DNA of 42,740 nucleotides from a virus, in IMG/VR virus record IMGVR_UViG_3300011113_000596, positions 1 through 42,740 of that record, one strand, 5' to 3'. Shown here one piece after another: positions 12,425 to 19,648 of the stretch. Every line of letters starts with the position of its first letter. Position 1 is the stretch's first letter. The translations under genes were made by a program, and so were the position numbers. The notes under the pieces are model-generated. The model did not search any database and had not been told where the DNA came from. It worked only from the letters and a program-made list of their open reading frames with translations.

Positions 12425-13141
12425 TTACTTCCCAAATGGTTTTTTATTGGGATTATTTTTTAAGTATTCTGCTACTTGATCTGCAATATTTGGTTTTACT
12501 GGTTTTGGATTAAATACTTCCTCGGGGGTTAGACCTCTTCTTTGAAGTTCTTCTTTTTGTCTAATGCGTGCTGCTTCTGCTTCTTGGGGTGTCATTTTTA
12601 AATTATTAGCGCCCGGTAATGTATTGGTCATGTTGGAACCAGGAAGTCTTCTTCCTTTCGCCTGTGTTGGATCAACGATGGGGTTACCATTGGCATCTAA
12701 TGCTTCTTGTGAGATTGAGACTCCTGTTGGTCTGCCAAATTCGTCTACTTCAGATTGGTCAACATACATTTGACCTCTTCTTCCATAATTTACGGCTGGG
12801 TCATTCCCTTGAGCATTTTCATACCATCTTCTTGTTTCTTCCGCTTCTTCGTCTGTGCGTAAATTTGGGTCTTGCCCGACATAGGTATAGCCGGGCATTG
12901 GGGTATCTGAAATATCTACATTTTCTTTGACGGTTCTCTTACCCATAGCCCTTCCAATAGCCTTTCTTCTGTTTAGAAGATACTTATCGGTCCTATCCTT
13001 ATCACCATCATTGTCAACATCCCCATCTTCTTTGCCTACTGGGTCTAGTTTCTTGCCCTTCTTGACTTCTGCCTCAAGAAGCGTTAGTTTTGCTTGTAGT
13101 TGTTCACATAAATTTTTGTAATATTTTGTTAGGTAGTCCAT
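12425..13141 (-). CDS. Virion protein with Ca-binding-like DxDxDG loop (238 aa)
   Basis: A 238-residue protein. It shares the leader MDYLTKYYKNLCEQLQAK with 12045-12398. Residues about 32-60 read KLDPVGKEDGDVDNDGDKD then DKYLLNRRKAIGRAM, a module I recognise from many T4-like marine phage proteins; the DxDxDG run resembles a calcium-binding loop. The C-terminal half is charged and low in hydrophobic residues. Likely a capsid-internal or assembly protein. AGAAGGA lies upstream of the ATG at a long spacing. Confidence 0.75.
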   Translation of the reverse strand: MDYLTKYYKNLCEQLQAKLTLLEAEVKKGKKLDPVGKEDGDVDNDGDKDRTDKYLLNRRKAIGRAMGKRTVKENVDISDTPMPGYTYVGQDPNLRTDEEAEETRRWYENAQGNDPAVNYGRRGQMYVDQSEVDEFGRPTGVSISQEALDANGNPIVDPTQAKGRRLPGSNMTNTLPGANNLKMTPQEAEAARIRQKEELQRRGLTPEEVFNPKPVKPNIADQVAEYLKNNPNKKPFGK

Positions 13142-13165
13142 AGTAATAGTTATTCCTTCTAATTT

Positions 13166-13750
13166 TTATGCCAAATTGGGTGGTATTGATTCGGTTCTTT
13201 GGGCTTTAATTTTTCCGTAGTATCCCTTATCTTCTGACCGCTTACTCATTTCACGAACGTGAGCCCATTGATCTGAATTTATTGAATTGTAATCAACTTT
13301 ATCTTGATTTTGATCTCCGCCTACAATTCTTGAATAAAAAGTTTGTTTGCGAATTTTTCTTTTTTCTTCTTCTGTTCCTGGATTATCTTTGGTATAGAAT
13401 GCCAATTTTTGATCCTGTTCATCCGATAGATCGGGTGCTTCATCTACCAAACTAGGTTCCAATGAGTAAATTCCTCTGACAGATTCCACTTTTTGAAGAG
13501 CTCTTTGGGCTCCTGGGTTGTCTTTCATATAAGGATTGCTGGGATTAATTACAATAGTTCCTTCGGTTTCTTCGTCTGGGTTCATTGTTGAGTTCCCATA
13601 ATAACCAGCAACTTCAGGTCTTGTCTTTAAAAAATCTTTCTCTTCTTGAGATGGTTCTCTAACTCGGAAACCACCGTAAGTTGTATCAACGTCATTTGCG
13701 TCTTTACGCAAGTCGTCTTCTTCCATTAAAAATTGCTTGAAAGATTTCAT
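13166..13750 (-). CDS. Candidate internal head protein (194 aa)
   Basis: Start chosen at the ATG at 13750 because it gives MKSFKQFLMEEDDLRK, the same type of leader as T4 internal proteins (MKTYQEFIAEA in T4 IPs). Overlaps the upstream stop as ATGA. The rest is hydrophilic with no recognised domain (segments PEVAGYYGNSTMNPDEE and QKLAFYTKDNPG). Probably packaged, then cut behind the leader; the site FLMEE|D is a poorer match than in its neighbour. Confidence 0.72.
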   Translation of the reverse strand: MKSFKQFLMEEDDLRKDANDVDTTYGGFRVREPSQEEKDFLKTRPEVAGYYGNSTMNPDEETEGTIVINPSNPYMKDNPGAQRALQKVESVRGIYSLEPSLVDEAPDLSDEQDQKLAFYTKDNPGTEEEKRKIRKQTFYSRIVGGDQNQDKVDYNSINSDQWAHVREMSKRSEDKGYYGKIKAQRTESIPPNLA

Positions 13751-14061
13751 GGTTCGGAATATCCTCTGTATATGTCTTTGATTTGAGTTGATAATTCTGG
13801 TTCCTCTGCACCTTCTTCCCACGATTTCCATAATTGTTGTGCAGCATTTTTCCACATGTCATTTAATTTTTTATCATCAATTTTTGGAAATTTCTGTTTC
13901 ATTTTCAATGTAAACCAATCTTTGTAAACATTGAAGTCTGGTTGATTGTTATCTTCTGGCTTTGAGATAACTTTTGCTTTTAATGGTTTATTGTCTTGTG
14001 TTGGTCCGGGGACAACTACATCTTCAGAGGCTTCGATCAAAAAATTCTTAAAACTTTTCAT
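13747..14061 (-). CDS. Candidate internal head protein with capsid-targeting leader (104 aa)
   Basis: Begins MKSFKNFLIEASEDVV. The leader has the T4 internal-protein pattern and an exact (L/I)-x-E|A site (LIE|A). The remaining 90 residues are charged, with a Trp/Lys-rich helical segment (DWFTLKMKQKFPKIDDKK, WKNAAQQLWKSWEEG). Coupled by ATGA overlaps to genes on both sides. After cleavage the product would be a small basic/acidic protein injected with DNA or left in the head. Confidence 0.75.
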   Translation of the reverse strand: MKSFKNFLIEASEDVVVPGPTQDNKPLKAKVISKPEDNNQPDFNVYKDWFTLKMKQKFPKIDDKKLNDMWKNAAQQLWKSWEEGAEEPELSTQIKDIYRGYSEP

Positions 14062-15236
14062 GCTAGTCTCATTTCTTTCATTTTATCTGAAACTTCAGAT
14101 CCTTTTGCTACTGGTGCAATCAAGGCTCTTCCTTGTGGATCTAAAAGCAATGGTGTAAGTTCTCTTGTTGGTTCTGGAAGTTTAAACTTATTTCTCAATG
14201 TTTTAAATGCTTCGATTCCATATTCTTTGTCAAAAATATTAGATGGTCCGACCATTTGGAAGCCGGCATCTCTCAAAGCAGATTGTATATCTGCTGCTTG
14301 TCCTACAAATTCTCTTGGAGTCAGATAACCTCTCATGTTACGCAAATCACCAGAATTTGCTTTTTTTGCTTCTTTTGCTCCTTTTGCCAATCTTTCTGCA
14401 ACAGAAAGATTTTCAGGATTTTTAACAAGAGAAGCAGCATCCTTTTCAGCAGCCAAAGACCTTGATAAACTGTATGGATTTGTATCTATATCTATGGCTT
14501 TGCTACGTTGAGTCATAAATTGTGTGTCAGAGGGTAAACTCGGCCAGTCAATATCTCCCAAAGCATGTGTGTATTCATGTTTCAATACATTTCTTAAATT
14601 TACATTAGTTCCTGCTGCTGCTTCTGCACCAATTAATCTTGGGAAAATAGTTATATCTCCTGCATCGGGAAACCCAAATGGATGTGCTTCCCACATACCA
14701 AAAGTTTCTCTTTCTCTTACAGCAGGATCAAAATCTATATGCAAATATGTTGGGGCTCTTTCTGGTTCTCTTATCAATCTTTCATAGTCACCATAAGGAA
14801 CACCAGATGATGCTTTTTTTGCTCTAACCAATCTTGGATCTTTTTGTAATAAACCTAGTGCTTCGGCTCTTTCTCTGGCTACTTTTTCCCAATCTTCTCC
14901 ATATATTCTTCTGTAAAGATCATCAAATGTTGGAACATCTGGAGATGTAAGCATTGCAGACTTGGCTGGGATCCCAAATTTTTCTGTGTCTGCTTTTAAT
15001 TGGTCATTTACTTTTTTTCTCAAATCAACTAATTGCTCTCTGGCTTCTTTTTCAGAAGTTGTGCGAGGAATACTTAACTGCCAAGGTTCTGGCTGTTTAA
15101 CAGTAGTTATTGGTTTTACTTCTTTTCCAATCTCTGAAATTTTTCTTGCTTCTGATGCCGTTCTTTCTGCACCAAATAAAAGTTTGGCAAGATCAAGAAC
15201 TCCACCTTCATTAAGCAATTCCTTCAAAGTCTTCAT
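14058..15236 (-). CDS. Candidate capsid-packaged HExxH metalloprotease (392 aa)
   Basis: Start at the ATG at 15236, giving MKTLKELLNEGGVLDLAKLLFG; LNE|G is a T4-type prohead cleavage site. It is 5 bases after a late-promoter octamer, so predicted leaderless. Residues about 218-228 read LKHEYTHALGDI, an HExxH zinc motif followed by GD, inside a region with FPRLIGAEAAAGTNVNL. That is the layout of small phage or toxin metalloproteases; a third ligand cannot be fixed by eye. A protease with a packaging leader suggests an enzyme ejected into the host or used in head processing; both are inference. Confidence 0.78.
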   Translation of the reverse strand: MKTLKELLNEGGVLDLAKLLFGAERTASEARKISEIGKEVKPITTVKQPEPWQLSIPRTTSEKEAREQLVDLRKKVNDQLKADTEKFGIPAKSAMLTSPDVPTFDDLYRRIYGEDWEKVARERAEALGLLQKDPRLVRAKKASSGVPYGDYERLIREPERAPTYLHIDFDPAVRERETFGMWEAHPFGFPDAGDITIFPRLIGAEAAAGTNVNLRNVLKHEYTHALGDIDWPSLPSDTQFMTQRSKAIDIDTNPYSLSRSLAAEKDAASLVKNPENLSVAERLAKGAKEAKKANSGDLRNMRGYLTPREFVGQAADIQSALRDAGFQMVGPSNIFDKEYGIEAFKTLRNKFKLPEPTRELTPLLLDPQGRALIAPVAKGSEVSDKMKEMRLA

Positions 15237-15241
15237 ACCAA

Positions 15242-15249
15242 TATTTATC
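15242..15249 (-). promoter_or_regulatory. T4-like late promoter, leaderless, for 15236
   Basis: Leftward GATAAATA; 5 bases then the ATG at 15236. In T4 the octamer covers -13 to -6, putting +1 on this A. Confidence 0.75.
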
Positions 15250-15261
15250 TCGACATCTGTC

Positions 15262-15289
15262 TTGACTTCCACCGGGTAGGTGCTATACT
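15262..15289 (+). promoter_or_regulatory. Early promoter, leaderless, for gene at 15296
   Basis: TTGACT (15262-15267), 16-base spacer, TATACT (15284-15289); 6 bases to ATG 15296. The ATG at 15290 directly abuts the -10 and would not be on the transcript. Confidence 0.85.
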
Positions 15290-15295
15290 ATGGGC

Positions 15296-15535
15296 ATGAA
15301 CAGAGAAGATGAAATCAACGAACTTCGGGCCGAGATGGCATCCCTTGAGCGCAAGTTGCACGTCATGCGTGGGCTTCTGTGGGAGTGGAATCCCACCTCT
15401 GATGATGTGTGGAATTACTGGAAGCTCAAGGATATTGATGAGTGTTCGGCTCACTACGTCGATTGGACCGAGGATGAAAATGATATGCCTCTGTTTGATC
15501 AGGACGACGACCGTGACTTCATGGAACGTCTTTGA
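15296..15535 (+). CDS. Small acidic protein (79 aa)
   Basis: Begins MNREDEINELRAEMASLERK, a short coiled coil, followed by Trp-rich and acidic segments (LLWEWNPTSDDVWNYW; DEND ... DQDDDRDFME). Start chosen from the promoter distance rather than the first in-frame ATG. Function unknown. First gene of a rightward early island between late genes. Confidence 0.75.
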   Translation: MNREDEINELRAEMASLERKLHVMRGLLWEWNPTSDDVWNYWKLKDIDECSAHYVDWTEDENDMPLFDQDDDRDFMERL

Positions 15536-15538
15536 TAC

Positions 15539-15566
15539 TTGACTAACCCCTAACAGGAGATATACT
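15539..15566 (+). promoter_or_regulatory. Promoter-like sequence in front of gene 15567
   Basis: TTGACT (15539-15544), 16-base spacer, TATACT (15561-15566), with the ATG immediately after. A transcript from here would begin inside the gene, so this may be inactive or serve downstream genes. Confidence 0.4.
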
Positions 15567-15737
15567 ATGGCTACTAAGAAGAAGATTGAAAACAAGACCG
15601 AGACTCAGACTGACACCAAGATTCTAAAGATTTTTAATGATGTTGCATTCACTGCCATCATGCTGACTTGTGCGTTCACTCTCATGATGTTTGCGCTCAT
15701 GATCGCTCAGAAGATCACCATTACCGTTGGAAAGTAA
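15567..15737 (+). CDS. Single-span membrane protein (56 aa)
   Basis: Begins MATKKKIENKTETQTDTK, a basic soluble end. One membrane helix follows (FTAIMLTCAFTLMMFALMIA), then a short tail ending ITVGK. AGGAGA lies 6 bases upstream of the ATG, so it is translated from the upstream transcript. Function unknown; small phage membrane proteins may alter the envelope or exclude other phages. Confidence 0.72.
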   Translation: MATKKKIENKTETQTDTKILKIFNDVAFTAIMLTCAFTLMMFALMIAQKITITVGK

Positions 15738-15738
15738 C

Positions 15739-16023
15739 ATGACTACAATGACCAAGACCAAGAAGTCCATCAAGCGCCCCGAGAAGTTTCACTACTTCTT
15801 TCACTACAACCGTGGAAATTATTTTCAGATTTCAAACGGCCTGAAGAAGCGCTACCCCAAGTCCTTCTATGGTTCGGGAACCTTCCTGACCGAGAACAGG
15901 TTTGACATTCACTTCTACTGCACGGCTCGTCAGTACAAGAACATCGTGGCCTGTGCTCGTCGTCGGTATGGACGGATTGCAAACGTGGATCGTTATACCA
16001 ACAAAGAGTACAACGCGGACTGA
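15739..16023 (+). CDS. Small basic protein (94 aa)
   Basis: Starts at the ATG one base after the previous stop. The 94 residues are rich in Lys, Arg, Tyr and Phe (RPEKFHYFFHYNRGNYF; CARRRYGRIANVDRY), suggesting a compact nucleic-acid-binding fold. No family recognised. Confidence 0.7.
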   Translation: MTTMTKTKKSIKRPEKFHYFFHYNRGNYFQISNGLKKRYPKSFYGSGTFLTENRFDIHFYCTARQYKNIVACARRRYGRIANVDRYTNKEYNAD

Positions 16024-16025
16024 GA

Positions 16026-16199
16026 ATGCTTAGTAAGGACAAAGAACTCCTGTTGGACGCGATGGCTACCGTATTCTCTAAGGAGTGGGAAAAGGATAAT
16101 CCTTACAAAGATCCCGAAGACTATCCGATGATCTACACGACCTTCTGCGAAAATCGCATCAAGGCTCTGTTGGAATCCATCAAGGACAAGGTTCAGTAA
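16026..16199 (+). CDS. Small helical protein (57 aa)
   Basis: Begins MLSKDKELLLDAMATVFSKE and ends ALLESIKDKVQ. Two likely helices joined by a Pro/Tyr-rich turn (DNPYKDPEDYPMIY). Its stop overlaps the next start (TAATG). Function unknown. Confidence 0.65.
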   Translation: MLSKDKELLLDAMATVFSKEWEKDNPYKDPEDYPMIYTTFCENRIKALLESIKDKVQ

Positions 16200-16396
16200 T
16201 GCCTGACTACCAGCCCATAGATTACCGCCTACGCTGCCATACCAAGCGCACCGATCTCCCTACGGATGTTCTGCGGGACATTGGTGAGGCGTATGCAGAG
16301 ATTGAGCGGCTGCGTGGTGAACTTGAAGAGGCTAGGATTGAACTTTCAAATATGGAAGATGATTACTTCCGAATCAGGAGCCACGATGAGCGATAA
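16199..16396 (+). CDS. Small coiled-coil protein (65 aa)
   Basis: Begins MPDYQPIDYRLRCH and has a helix IGEAYAEIERLRGELEEARI, like the helix of the WDCFK-family proteins at 5072 but without the C-terminal motif. Overlaps both neighbours by a few bases. Function unknown. Confidence 0.65.
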   Translation: MPDYQPIDYRLRCHTKRTDLPTDVLRDIGEAYAEIERLRGELEEARIELSNMEDDYFRIRSHDER

Positions 16397-16724
16397 ACAT
16401 GGAATGTCTCAAGAGCGTTGGGAATACCTCATGCAGCCTTTCAATGGTGATGAGGGAGTCATGCTCACCGGGGAGGAGACTGCCCAAGGATGGCATTGGT
16501 GTGACAACTGGGACGGTCTACTGATCCATGTCGATGATCGTGAGTTTGAGCACTGCCATTGTGGATTCATGGAAAAGTTCCGTACACCACAGAGACTTCA
16601 GAGAATGAAGCAGGAGCAGGCTTTGGACAAGTTGACTCTACTGGATGCCGAGTTGGGACTGAATGAGATGGTTCAAGAAGCAAACAATAATAATTCTCAG
16701 TTCCGCAAAACCGATATGGAATGA
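16386..16724 (+). CDS. Unknown protein with clustered Cys/His (112 aa)
   Basis: Starts MSDKHGMSQERWEYLMQPF at an ATG inside the previous gene. A Trp/His/Cys-rich centre (GWHWCDNWDGLLIHVDD, EFEHCHCGFMEKF) could bind a metal. The C-terminal third is helical and charged. Not recognised. Confidence 0.65.
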   Translation: MSDKHGMSQERWEYLMQPFNGDEGVMLTGEETAQGWHWCDNWDGLLIHVDDREFEHCHCGFMEKFRTPQRLQRMKQEQALDKLTLLDAELGLNEMVQEANNNNSQFRKTDME

Positions 16725-16725
16725 T

Positions 16726-16753
16726 TTGACTTTTCTACAGGACAGGATATAAT
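16726..16753 (+). promoter_or_regulatory. Early promoter, leaderless, for gene at 16759
   Basis: TTGACT (16726-16731), 16-base spacer, TATAAT (16748-16753); 5 bases to ATG 16759. Confidence 0.85.
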
Positions 16754-16758
16754 AGAAC

Positions 16759-17202
16759 ATGCTTACTTCTGTGTCTACTCTTTATATGCCCGGTCAGATT
16801 ATTGACCGTTCCGTTTATCAGGGTTCGACTTATCTTGGCGAACACTTTGATAATCCTCTGACGTTTGATACGTCATACACCATGCCTACGCCTACCACGG
16901 AGGCCATCAATCCTCCTACGGTTCCTGCTTCGCTCGTTGGCAACAACCTATTCATGGGCAAGGCTGATGGCTATTGGATTTACAAGATTTATAATCATAA
17001 TAATCTTGTTAAGACCATGCAGATGGTTAACCAAGAGTTTGCCATTCCTGTGCAGCATGACCGAATAGAAAGCATCACGATGCCTTTTGGTGGCACTGAT
17101 CCTGCTATCTGCACGCGTGGAAATGATTGTCCCTCGCCTGCTGGTGCTGCATTGATTGTGATTGCATCTGGGTTTGCTTACGGTAGAAAGCGCATTAAAT
17201 AA
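16759..17202 (+). CDS. Protein with a C-terminal sorting-signal-like tail (147 aa)
   Basis: A 147-residue protein. The body has many Pro/Thr residues (PTPTTEAINPPTVPASL) and a YWIYKIYNHNN segment. The last 25 residues are CPSPAGAALIVIASGFAYGR plus a basic end (KRIK): a P-x-P motif, one hydrophobic helix and a basic stop, like PEP-CTERM-type sorting signals. No N-terminal signal peptide is visible. It could be tail-anchored in the membrane; function unknown. Confidence 0.65.
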   Translation: MLTSVSTLYMPGQIIDRSVYQGSTYLGEHFDNPLTFDTSYTMPTPTTEAINPPTVPASLVGNNLFMGKADGYWIYKIYNHNNLVKTMQMVNQEFAIPVQHDRIESITMPFGGTDPAICTRGNDCPSPAGAALIVIASGFAYGRKRIK

Positions 17203-17208
17203 TATAAA

Positions 17209-17282
17209 GGTCCCATAGATTAAGTGGCTAAATCGTCTCCCTTTCAAGGAGAAGACTCCGAGTTCGATTCTCGGTGGGATCA
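17209..17282 (+). tRNA. tRNA-Glu (anticodon TTC)
   Basis: Acceptor GGTCCCA/TGGGATC, anticodon stem TCTCC/GGAGA with loop CTTTCAA (TTC), T-arm CCGAG-TTCGATT-CTCGG. CCA is not encoded. Confidence 0.92.
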
Positions 17283-17294
17283 CTGGATAATAAA

Positions 17295-18488
17295 ATGAGA
17301 TATCTTTCAGTATGCAGTGGCATTGAGGCCGCAACCGTAGCATGGCATCCTATGGGCTGGACTCCTGTTGCATTCAGCGACATTGAGCCTTTCCCAAGTG
17401 CCGTGCTTGCTCATCATTATCCAAATGTACCTAATCTGGGAGACATGACAAAATATGAAACGTGGAACCTCAAAGAAGGCGACATCGACCTCCTCGTCGG
17501 CGGCACCCCCTGTCAATCTTTTTCAGTTGCAGGAAGAAGGGCAGGACTCAAAGATCCAAGAGGTGGCCTCATGCTCACCTATATTGAAATCGCTCAACGT
17601 CTACGGCCTAGATGGGTTGTCTGGGAAAACGTTGCCGGAGTCTTGTCCAGTAACGGAGGAAGGGATTTTGGTTCCTTCCTCGGGGCGCTGGGGGACTTGG
17701 GGTATGGGTGGGCCTACAGGGTGTTGGACTCTCAATGGGTCAGAACACAACGCCATCCGTTTGCCGTCCCGCAGCGACGGCGACGTGTGTTCGTTGTCGG
17801 ATGTCTTGGAGACCCAACCAGTGCCGCCCAGGTTCTCTTTGAGCGCCAAAGCGTGCTCAGGCATTCTTCGACGCGCAGCAAGAAGGGGGAAGGACCTTCC
17901 TCTAGTTTTGAAAAAGGCACTGGAACAGGTATCTTCACAAGCCACGACGTAGCGCCGTGCTTGGAAACCGTTTGTCATGATTATTCCAAAGCTGATGGTT
18001 TTGCAATGATTACTCAAATGAAAACCCCGGCAACTGGTTATCGTTGGCAGAACAACCGTGATGGTCTTGTGAATGATGGTTCTGTCGGTGCTATTCGTGC
18101 ATCAATTGGAGACAGCGGTTTTCATGAAATGAATCACCCAGTTATTTTGGAAGCATTTACAAAAGCCAAGAGAGCACAGTCCAACACTGATGACGAGTCA
18201 TGGGTCGAAGGAGAAGTGAATCCTACGCTGTCTCTCTTTGATACTGGCGATACTCGGGCTACGACTATTGCTGTTGGTACTGATCTTACTGTTCGTCGTC
18301 TCACTCCCCGTGAGTGTGAGCGTCTACAGGGCTTCCCTGATGACTATACAGCGATTCCTTGGAAGAATAAGACTGCCGATGAATGTCCTGATGGTCCTCG
18401 CTATAAAGCGCTGGGCAACAGCATGGCTGTCAACTGCATGGAATGGATCGGAGAACGCATCTCCATAGTTGACTCTTCTCGTTCTTGA
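17295..18488 (+). CDS. DNA cytosine-5 methyltransferase
   Basis: A 397-residue enzyme that moves a methyl group from S-adenosylmethionine to C5 of cytosine in DNA. Motif I is SVCSGIEAATVAW (near residue 5), motif IV GGTPCQSFSVAGRR with the catalytic Cys, motif VI WENVAGVL, motif VIII VPQRRRRVFVVG, and motif X GNSMAVN near the C-terminus. Motif order is normal and the length is typical. It begins 13 bases after tRNA-Glu without an obvious Shine-Dalgarno. It probably protects phage DNA from host restriction; no matching nuclease is seen nearby. Confidence 0.95.
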   Translation: MRYLSVCSGIEAATVAWHPMGWTPVAFSDIEPFPSAVLAHHYPNVPNLGDMTKYETWNLKEGDIDLLVGGTPCQSFSVAGRRAGLKDPRGGLMLTYIEIAQRLRPRWVVWENVAGVLSSNGGRDFGSFLGALGDLGYGWAYRVLDSQWVRTQRHPFAVPQRRRRVFVVGCLGDPTSAAQVLFERQSVLRHSSTRSKKGEGPSSSFEKGTGTGIFTSHDVAPCLETVCHDYSKADGFAMITQMKTPATGYRWQNNRDGLVNDGSVGAIRASIGDSGFHEMNHPVILEAFTKAKRAQSNTDDESWVEGEVNPTLSLFDTGDTRATTIAVGTDLTVRRLTPRECERLQGFPDDYTAIPWKNKTADECPDGPRYKALGNSMAVNCMEWIGERISIVDSSRS

Positions 18489-18496
18489 TGTATACT
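18469..18496 (+). promoter_or_regulatory. Early promoter, leaderless, for gene at 18504
   Basis: TTGACT (18469-18474), 16-base spacer, TATACT (18491-18496); 7 bases to ATG 18504. It overlaps the end of the methyltransferase gene. Confidence 0.8.
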
Positions 18497-18503
18497 GTAT
18501 CAT

Positions 18504-19067
18504 ATGACCGAGACTCGCAACCTTATTGATCATTATCACTACTGGAGCCACGATGCAATTCTTGCAGATCTTGACACACGCCGTCATAATTTTTCTGTGG
18601 TATGCTGCAACATTGGTAATGATTTCAATATTGCTACAGTTATTAGAAATGCTAACGCGTTTCTCGGAAAAGAAGTTGTCATCTACGGCAATAAGAAATA
18701 TGATCGTCGTGGGACTGTTGGAACCCATCATTATACTAACTTCAAACATGTACGTACTATTGATTCGTTGGCCGATTATGTTGCATCATTGGTTGAGCAA
18801 GTTGGGTCTCGTGAGATGGTAAAGATCATCGGGATCGACAATGTTCCTGAAGCCAAAGATGTAAATGCTTATGAGTTTGATAACACCAATCACTATGTCT
18901 TTGTCTTCGGTCAGGAACAGATAGGCGTTCCCGGTGATGTCCTAAATATGTGTGATGACATTCTCTATATTCCGCAGTATGGATCTGTGAGAAGCATCAA
19001 TGTTGGTTGTGCCAGTTCAATTATTATGAATAATTACTGCGCTAAAATTCACTCTTCTGTAGTGTAA
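18504..19067 (+). CDS. SpoU/TrmH-family (SPOUT) RNA 2'-O-methyltransferase
   Basis: A 187-residue protein with the three SPOUT motifs in order: N-x10-N...R (NIGNDFNIATVIRNANAF, about residues 36-53), FGQEQIGVP (about 135-143) and IPQYGSVRSINVGCASSII (about 156-174). Family members methylate the 2'-OH of ribose in tRNA or rRNA with S-adenosylmethionine, using a trefoil knot. Surrounded by tRNA genes and carrying its own leaderless promoter, it may modify phage or host tRNA. Its last 15 bases overlap the start of tRNA-Gln. Confidence 0.9.
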   Translation: MTETRNLIDHYHYWSHDAILADLDTRRHNFSVVCCNIGNDFNIATVIRNANAFLGKEVVIYGNKKYDRRGTVGTHHYTNFKHVRTIDSLADYVASLVEQVGSREMVKIIGIDNVPEAKDVNAYEFDNTNHYVFVFGQEQIGVPGDVLNMCDDILYIPQYGSVRSINVGCASSIIMNNYCAKIHSSVV

Positions 19068-19123
19068 CGGTAACACGAGAGACTTTGGATCTCTTTTTCT
19101 AGGTTCGAATCCTAGCAGAAGAA
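19053..19123 (+). tRNA. tRNA-Gln (anticodon TTG)
   Basis: Acceptor TCTTCTG/CAGAAGA, anticodon stem AGAGA/TCTCT with loop CTTTGGA (TTG), T-arm CTAGG-TTCGAAT-CCTAG. Its first 15 bases are the last codons of the SPOUT gene, so it must be cut from that mRNA. Confidence 0.92.
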
Positions 19124-19137
19124 TTTTGGAGATTAAT

Positions 19138-19392
19138 ATGAAACCAGTTGGAAAATGGATTGTTGCAAGAGCTTTGATCGGTGGACAAAAGACCAGCGAG
19201 GCTGGCATTATTTACACCGAAAAATCATCCTCAAAAATTATTCCTGCAAAAGTTATTGCCATTGGCAACAAACTTACTGAAGACATTCAGGTAGGCGATA
19301 CAATTTGGTGGGATCTATCAAAAATTAAGGATGGATACAAAGGCGATCACATTGTCCACCAAGATTGGGTGGAGATGGTAGAACGAAATTAA
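19138..19392 (+). CDS. GroES/gp31-like co-chaperonin
   Basis: An 84-residue protein beginning MKPVGKWIVARALIGGQKTS, the start pattern of GroES proteins (KP-x-GxRhhV), with GIIYTEKSSSKI in the mobile-loop position, PAKVIAIGNK, VGDTIWWD and a C-terminal VEMVERN strand. T4 gp31 takes the place of host GroES so GroEL can fold the large capsid protein; a similar role is inferred. GGAG lies 7 bases before the ATG. Shorter than host GroES (about 95 residues). Confidence 0.85.
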   Translation: MKPVGKWIVARALIGGQKTSEAGIIYTEKSSSKIIPAKVIAIGNKLTEDIQVGDTIWWDLSKIKDGYKGDHIVHQDWVEMVERN

Positions 19393-19404
19393 CCATTTCT
19401 GAAC

Positions 19405-19432
19405 CATAGGAATCCTATATAGTTATCCTATG
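19405..19432. terminator. Stem-loop between convergent genes
   Basis: CATAGGA (19405-19411) pairs with TCCTATG (19426-19432), located between the rightward co-chaperonin and the leftward gene ending at 19451. There is no clean T tract. Confidence 0.4.
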
Positions 19433-19450
19433 CTATATTCTATAAAAGAT

Positions 19451-19648
19451 TCAATCGACTTTATTCTCGTCAACTGGCGCTTCTTCAGTTGCCTTATAGC
19501 CCTTGGGCTTCTTGGTCTTGGGGTTCTCGGTCACGGTCTCTGGTGCGTTTATAGGGACAGCAGAGCTTGATTGTATGGATGTAACCATAGTTGATGGCAT
19601 GTCGAGATACACGTCGTAGTTTTCTAAAAACTCTTTAAATTTTTTCAT
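19451..19648 (-). CDS. Small protein with MKKFKEFL leader (65 aa)
   Basis: Begins MKKFKEFLENYDVYLDMPST, a leader of the same style as the capsid-targeting tags, but without an exact (L/I)-x-E|(A/G) site. The rest is Pro/Thr/Lys-rich and probably disordered (NPKTKKPKGYKATEE). Coupled to the upstream gene by ATGA. Probably a minor internal head protein. Confidence 0.65.
   Translation of the reverse strand: MKKFKEFLENYDVYLDMPSTMVTSIQSSSAVPINAPETVTENPKTKKPKGYKATEEAPVDENKVD

Noticed and set aside
15290-15298. ATG at 15290 as start of the gene 15296-15535
   Set aside because: It abuts the -10 box and would lie upstream of the expected transcription start; the next ATG fits the spacing of all other early genes. 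The same reasoning removes 22698 and 25709.
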